Origin: Vibrio sp. JC009
GTDB lineage: Bacteria; Pseudomonadota; Gammaproteobacteria; Enterobacterales; Vibrionaceae
DNA length: 64,000 bases
NCBI RefSeq assembly: GCF_029016485.1
Contig: NZ_CP092107.1
Location: 1,820,984-1,884,983 of the forward strand
Direction of reading: 5' to 3'
In this document: positions 60,967 through 64,000 of the stretch, in pieces
How the letters are laid out: each line of letters opens with the position of its first letter
Position numbering within the stretch: the first letter of the stretch is position 1
Translations under genes and position numbers: made by a program
Notes under the pieces: model-generated
Seen by the model: only the letters and a program-made list of their open reading frames with translations
What the model was told of the DNA's origin: nothing
The model's database searches: none

Positions 60967-60994
60967 GGTTGTCGGCTTTCGGCTGTCAGCTTTC
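60967..60994 (+). repeat. Heptanucleotide array j (four units), left arm
   Basis: GGTTGTC GGCTTTC GGCTGTC AGCTTTC just after the permease stop. It faces array k across an 80-bp AT-rich spacer. Confidence 0.88.
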
Positions 60995-61074
60995 GGAGGT
61001 GTAATATTAACAGTTGTTGCACGTATATGTATTTGTAGTTTGTATTGACTTATTAGTTTAATTTATTAATTTTT

Positions 61075-61087
61075 GGACAGCCGACAG
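61075..61087 (+). repeat. Heptanucleotide array k (two units), right arm
   Basis: GGACAG CCGACAG, right orientation, inverted with respect to array j. Only two units are recognisable. It precedes the cysC ribosome site (AAGGA) by a few bases. Confidence 0.75.
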
Positions 61088-61103
61088 CCTAAAAAGGATC
61101 AAA

Positions 61104-61739
61104 ATGACCCCATACATTGAAAAACAAACAGACAAAGAAAAATCTTCAGATGTTGTTTGGCATCTGGCTAGCGTATCACATAAAGATCGGAGTACATTAA
61201 ATGGCCATAAGTCTGCGGTGCTTTGGTTCACCGGGTTGAGTGGTTCAGGTAAGTCTACGGTGGCTAATGCTGTAGATAAAATGCTGCATGATTTAAAGTG
61301 TAAAACTTATGTTCTTGACGGTGATAATGTTCGTCATGGGCTTAATGGAGACTTGGGTTTTTCTGATACGGACCGAGTAGAGAATATCAGGCGTATTGGT
61401 GAAGTATCAAAGCTTTTTGTTGATGCGGGCTTACTAGTCTCTACAGCATTTATTTCTCCTTTTCAGGCTGATCGTGAAATGGTCAGAAGCCTTCTGGCTA
61501 ACGATGAATTTATTGAAGTTTTTATCGATACTCCACTGGAAATTTGTGAGCAGCGTGACCCTAAAGGGCTGTACAAAAAGGCACGTTTAGGAGAAATAAA
61601 AAATTTTACGGGGATTGATTCAGCCTATGAAGCTCCTCAGAATCCAGAAGTAAGGATTCTAACGGCAGATAAATCTATTGAAGAATGTGCCCGCGAGGTA
61701 GTCGACTTTCTGATAAATAACCAATATATCTCAGGTTAG
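61104..61739 (+). CDS. cysC: Adenylyl-sulfate kinase CysC
   Basis: A 211-residue APS kinase, producing PAPS, the sulfate donor for reduction and for sulfotransferases. The P-loop is [15 protein letters not shown], followed by [35 protein letters not shown] and [22 protein letters not shown]. Length is in the family range. It ends the cysD-(S23)-cysN-permease-cysC run; AAGGA precedes the start by about six bases. Confidence 0.96.
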   Translation: MTPYIEKQTDKEKSSDVVWHLASVSHKDRSTLNGHKSAVLWFTGLSGSGKSTVANAVDKMLHDLKCKTYVLDGDNVRHGLNGDLGFSDTDRVENIRRIGEVSKLFVDAGLLVSTAFISPFQADREMVRSLLANDEFIEVFIDTPLEICEQRDPKGLYKKARLGEIKNFTGIDSAYEAPQNPEVRILTADKSIEECAREVVDFLINNQYISG

Positions 61740-61824
61740 GGGTTTCTTCTGGATTTGTTATATATCAGGCAGTCTCTGCTGTTTTTAGCTGCCTGATATT
61801 TTTAAATTAAAAAATGGAATTACA

Positions 61825-62778
61825 TTGAATTACGATCTATTTAACGGTGATGCGGACGGCATTATCGCACTTCTTCAGTTACGTCTGGCTGAGCCTAAAG
61901 AATCCCAGCTTGTTACCGGTGTAAAGCGGGATATTAAATTACTCAGCAAAATAGACGCTTCTAAGGAAGATAAAGTTACAGTACTAGATATTTCTATGCT
62001 TAAAAACTTACCTGCACTGGAGGCAGTGTTAGCTACCGGGGCGGAGGTTTTTTATGCAGACCATCACCAGTCTGGTGATATCCCAGAAAACGATAATCTT
62101 AAAGCTCATATCGATTTAGATGCAAACTGCTGTACGGCATTAATTATCGATCAACTATTAGATGGCAGGTTCCATGACTGGGCAATCACTGCGGCCTATG
62201 GTGATAATCTGATCGCAAGAGCAAATGAACTGGCTGAAAAGGCAGGATATAATGCAGAGCAAAAAGAGCAGTTAAAAGAGCTGGGTACTTTAATCAATTA
62301 TAACGGTTATGGTGAGAAGGTCGAAGACTTGCATTATCATCCTGCAGAGCTTTTTAAAGCATTGCTTAGCTACTCTTCCGCATTTGATGTCATTGCTGAT
62401 AAAGATTCACCTTATTATAAGTTGCAGGGGGCATATAAAGAGGATATGGATAAGGCGCTGGCGGTTAAACCTCTATATGAAAGCGACAAACTCAGAGTGT
62501 ATGAATTGCCTGATAGTGCAGCATCACGTCGCATTAGTGGGGTTTTTGGTAACTGGCTTGCAAATAATAAACCTGACTCTGTTCATGCTGTGTTTACCCT
62601 GAACAAAGATGAAACCTATACAGTGTCACTTCGTGCTCCTCTGAATAATAAGAAAGGGGCCGGGGAAATTTGTGGAAGCTTCCCTACAGGAGGTGGGCGA
62701 GAGGCCGCTGCTGGTATAAACGCGCTACCGAAAGGGCTGGTTGATAGGTTTATTCAGAAGGTTGAAGAGTTTTACTAA
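61825..62778 (+). CDS. DHH-family phosphoesterase
   Basis: A 317-residue protein with the DHH/DHHA1 layout. The N-terminal motif is YDLFNGDADGIIALLQL (Asp ligands), then the DIS segment (TVLDISMLKN) and the DHH motif FYADHHQSGD, and at the C terminus the DHHA1 GGGR (PTGGGREAAAG) that binds phosphate or nucleic-acid backbone. Such proteins cleave short oligonucleotides, pAp or related substrates. Given the adjoining PAPS genes, pAp recycling after sulfate transfer is possible but unproven. There is no ATG; TTG 61825 is the likely start, as a nearby ATG at 61814 stops at once. Confidence 0.82.
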   Translation: MNYDLFNGDADGIIALLQLRLAEPKESQLVTGVKRDIKLLSKIDASKEDKVTVLDISMLKNLPALEAVLATGAEVFYADHHQSGDIPENDNLKAHIDLDANCCTALIIDQLLDGRFHDWAITAAYGDNLIARANELAEKAGYNAEQKEQLKELGTLINYNGYGEKVEDLHYHPAELFKALLSYSSAFDVIADKDSPYYKLQGAYKEDMDKALAVKPLYESDKLRVYELPDSAASRRISGVFGNWLANNKPDSVHAVFTLNKDETYTVSLRAPLNNKKGAGEICGSFPTGGGREAAAGINALPKGLVDRFIQKVEEFY

Positions 62779-63047
62779 GTAAAAAATCGTTGAGTAGATC
62801 CTCTTGTTGAGTTGATTATGATACACCATAGTAAATAAGCGGATAAATTGATCTGAAGGGGTTGCATATAAGGGCATACTCAGGTGAAATACAAGGCCTG
62901 AAGGTATTGATGTTACTTATGACACTCCTGCCGAAAATATAATATATAAACGTCTATATAAGCATGTATCCGTGAAATTTGGGCGTAAGCCGATTCGGTG
63001 ACAACGTTATGACTAGGTAAAAGAAGGCAATGGAACGCATATAAACT
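62779..63047. other. Intergenic region before the WecA-type gene
   Basis: About 270 bp without a recognisable gene, RNA or strong hairpin. It should hold the promoter of the downstream transferase gene. Confidence 0.45.
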
Positions 63048-64000
63048 ATGTTTACAACAATTTTTTTGCTGCTTGTAATCTCTACTTCAGCAATGCTGAG
63101 TATGCGAAGGGTTGCCATCAAATTTGATTTTGTGGATAAACCTACTTCAAGAAAACTTCATGAAGGAGATATACCGCTGGTTGGCGGTATATCTCTTTTC
63201 TTTTCTATTTCTTTCCTGCTTTTGTGGCAGCCTACACTTCTGCCTGGCGCTATGGACTACCTGGCTTGCACCGCTGTGTTGGTTACCGTGGGGGCTATCG
63301 ACGATAAAATAGAGCTTGGTGCAAAGTTTCGTCTTGGTGTTCTTATCGCTCTTTCTGTTTGGTTAACAGTAAGCCATAAATCTAATCTTGCGCACTTGGG
63401 GGACTTGTTTGGTTTTGGCAGTATCGAGTTAGCTTTGGGTAAAGAGCTGTTCACTGTTCTGGCTGTTATTGCATGTATTACCGCATTTAATATGTCCGAT
63501 GGCTTAGATGGTTTGCTTGGTGGGTTGTCGGCTGTTACCTTGTTAAGTCTTGGATATTTTTTCTATCACGCAGGTCAACTGCAACTTTCATATTTTTGTT
63601 TATTTTTTGTTGTGGCAATGACCCCGTACGTTCTTTTTAATCTTGATTTGATACCAAATCGGGCTTTAAAAATTTTCATGGGTGACTCAGGTAGCTATTT
63701 GATTGGCTTTACTGTTATCTGGCTGTTGGTTGAGGCTTCTCAATACTTATCTCCATTAACACATCAACTTTCACTCCGTCCTGTCACCGCTCTCTGGATA
63801 ACGGCAGTCCCGGTTATGGATATGGTAATGGTAATGATGAGACGAATCGGCAAGAAGCAATCACCGCTGAAGGCTGACAGGCTGCATCTCCACCATATCT
63901 TTCAGCGTGTAGGGTTATCCTCCCACCAAACACTGCTTATTATTGTTACTTTTGCCGCTGCATGTGCGGGTTTTGGCATTCTGGGTGAGCTATATTTTAT
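63048..64000 (+). CDS. wecA: WecA-type undecaprenyl-phosphate sugar-1-phosphate transferase (3' end beyond window)
   Basis: A membrane protein of at least 317 residues, cut by the window end. It is of the MraY/WecA family: after the first helix, FVDKPTSRKLHEGDIPLVGGISLF, then the first cytoplasmic acid motif VGAIDDKIELGAKFRLG, FNMSDGLDGLLGG (catalytic Asp-Asp), IFMGDSGSYLIGF, and DRLHLHHIFQRVGLSS, the WecA-type histidine loop. WecA moves GlcNAc-1-phosphate to undecaprenyl phosphate to start O-antigen or enterobacterial common antigen. It could initiate the chain made by the upstream cluster, but it is separated from it by the cys genes. ATG 63048 is chosen; AAGAAGG lies about 20 bases earlier. 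Confidence 0.9.
   Translation, partial: MFTTIFLLLVISTSAMLSMRRVAIKFDFVDKPTSRKLHEGDIPLVGGISLFFSISFLLLWQPTLLPGAMDYLACTAVLVTVGAIDDKIELGAKFRLGVLIALSVWLTVSHKSNLAHLGDLFGFGSIELALGKELFTVLAVIACITAFNMSDGLDGLLGGLSAVTLLSLGYFFYHAGQLQLSYFCLFFVVAMTPYVLFNLDLIPNRALKIFMGDSGSYLIGFTVIWLLVEASQYLSPLTHQLSLRPVTALWITAVPVMDMVMVMMRRIGKKQSPLKADRLHLHHIFQRVGLSSHQTLLIIVTFAAACAGFGILGELYF

Noticed and set aside
27055..61087. Heptad arrays as CRISPR
   Set aside because: Units are seven bases with no spacers between them, arrays have four units, and no cas genes are present.
1..64000. tRNA, rRNA or prophage genes
   Set aside because: I saw no cloverleaf-like sequences, rRNA segments or phage structural genes.

Overview
The window looks like Vibrionaceae chromosome, most likely a Vibrio. 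The evidence is the ula (ascorbate) operon with a fused UlaA-UlaB permease, the yjbEFGH set facing an ops/JUMPstart-led capsule operon, the cysD-cysN-SLC13-cysC sulfate assimilation order, and a transposase of the ISAs1 family known from Vibrio polysaccharide loci. Species is not assigned. Core genes have moderate GC. The middle of the capsule locus (about 40.8-54.3 kb) is visibly AT-rich, as expected for exchanged surface-polysaccharide DNA.

Layout. 0-9.7 kb: a sodium/solute symporter, a soluble LacI-like-sensor/PAS/GGDEF/EAL protein, an orphan glycosyltransferase-like gene, a YjjG-type nucleotidase, a membrane diguanylate cyclase, a tRNA-binding-domain protein and an ACT protein. 9.8-11.4 kb: an IS110/IS1111-type element inside a dispersed palindromic repeat; its 3' noncoding end carries a likely bridge (seek) RNA. 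11.6-15.9 kb: a glycyl-radical enzyme operon (pflE-pflF) followed by its DeoR-type regulator, with shared TTTCATATGAAA palindromes. 16-19 kb: a class IV adenylate cyclase-like CYTH protein, a GH13 enzyme and a small hypothetical. 19.4-27.1 kb: the ascorbate regulon, ulaAB-ulaC-ulaF-HAD-ulaD-ulaE on the minus strand and ulaR-ulaG on the plus strand.

27.1-56.2 kb: the surface-polysaccharide locus. yjbEFGH runs on the minus strand. Facing it is a long plus-strand operon behind an ops element: lipoprotein, kpsD, kpsM, kpsE, rmlC, glycosyltransferases, rmlD, further glycosyltransferases, a sulfotransferase-like protein, a methyltransferase, a hexapeptide acyltransferase, ugd and kpsT. An intact ISAs1-family element sits after kpsE. 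A nested scar (IS3 fragment, ISAs1 fragment split by a complete IS66-family element) sits at 46.6-49.4 kb. The export genes are of the ABC-dependent (KpsDMET) type, but kpsC/kpsS and rmlA/rmlB are not in the window. 56.3-61.7 kb: cysD, a four-helix-bundle (S23/IVP) gene, cysN, an SLC13 permease and cysC, which would make PAPS; this could feed the sulfotransferase. A DHH phosphoesterase and the start of a WecA-type transferase close the window.

The most unusual signal is a family of degenerate heptanucleotide arrays (consensus RGCTNTC or its complement). Nearly all have four units (about 28 bp). They occur at gene junctions only between 27.05 and 61.09 kb. Several come as inverted pairs around a short spacer, and one pair encloses the S23/IVP gene between cysD and cysN, as if that gene were cargo of an otherwise empty paired-array element. 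One array lies inside the rmlD reading frame.
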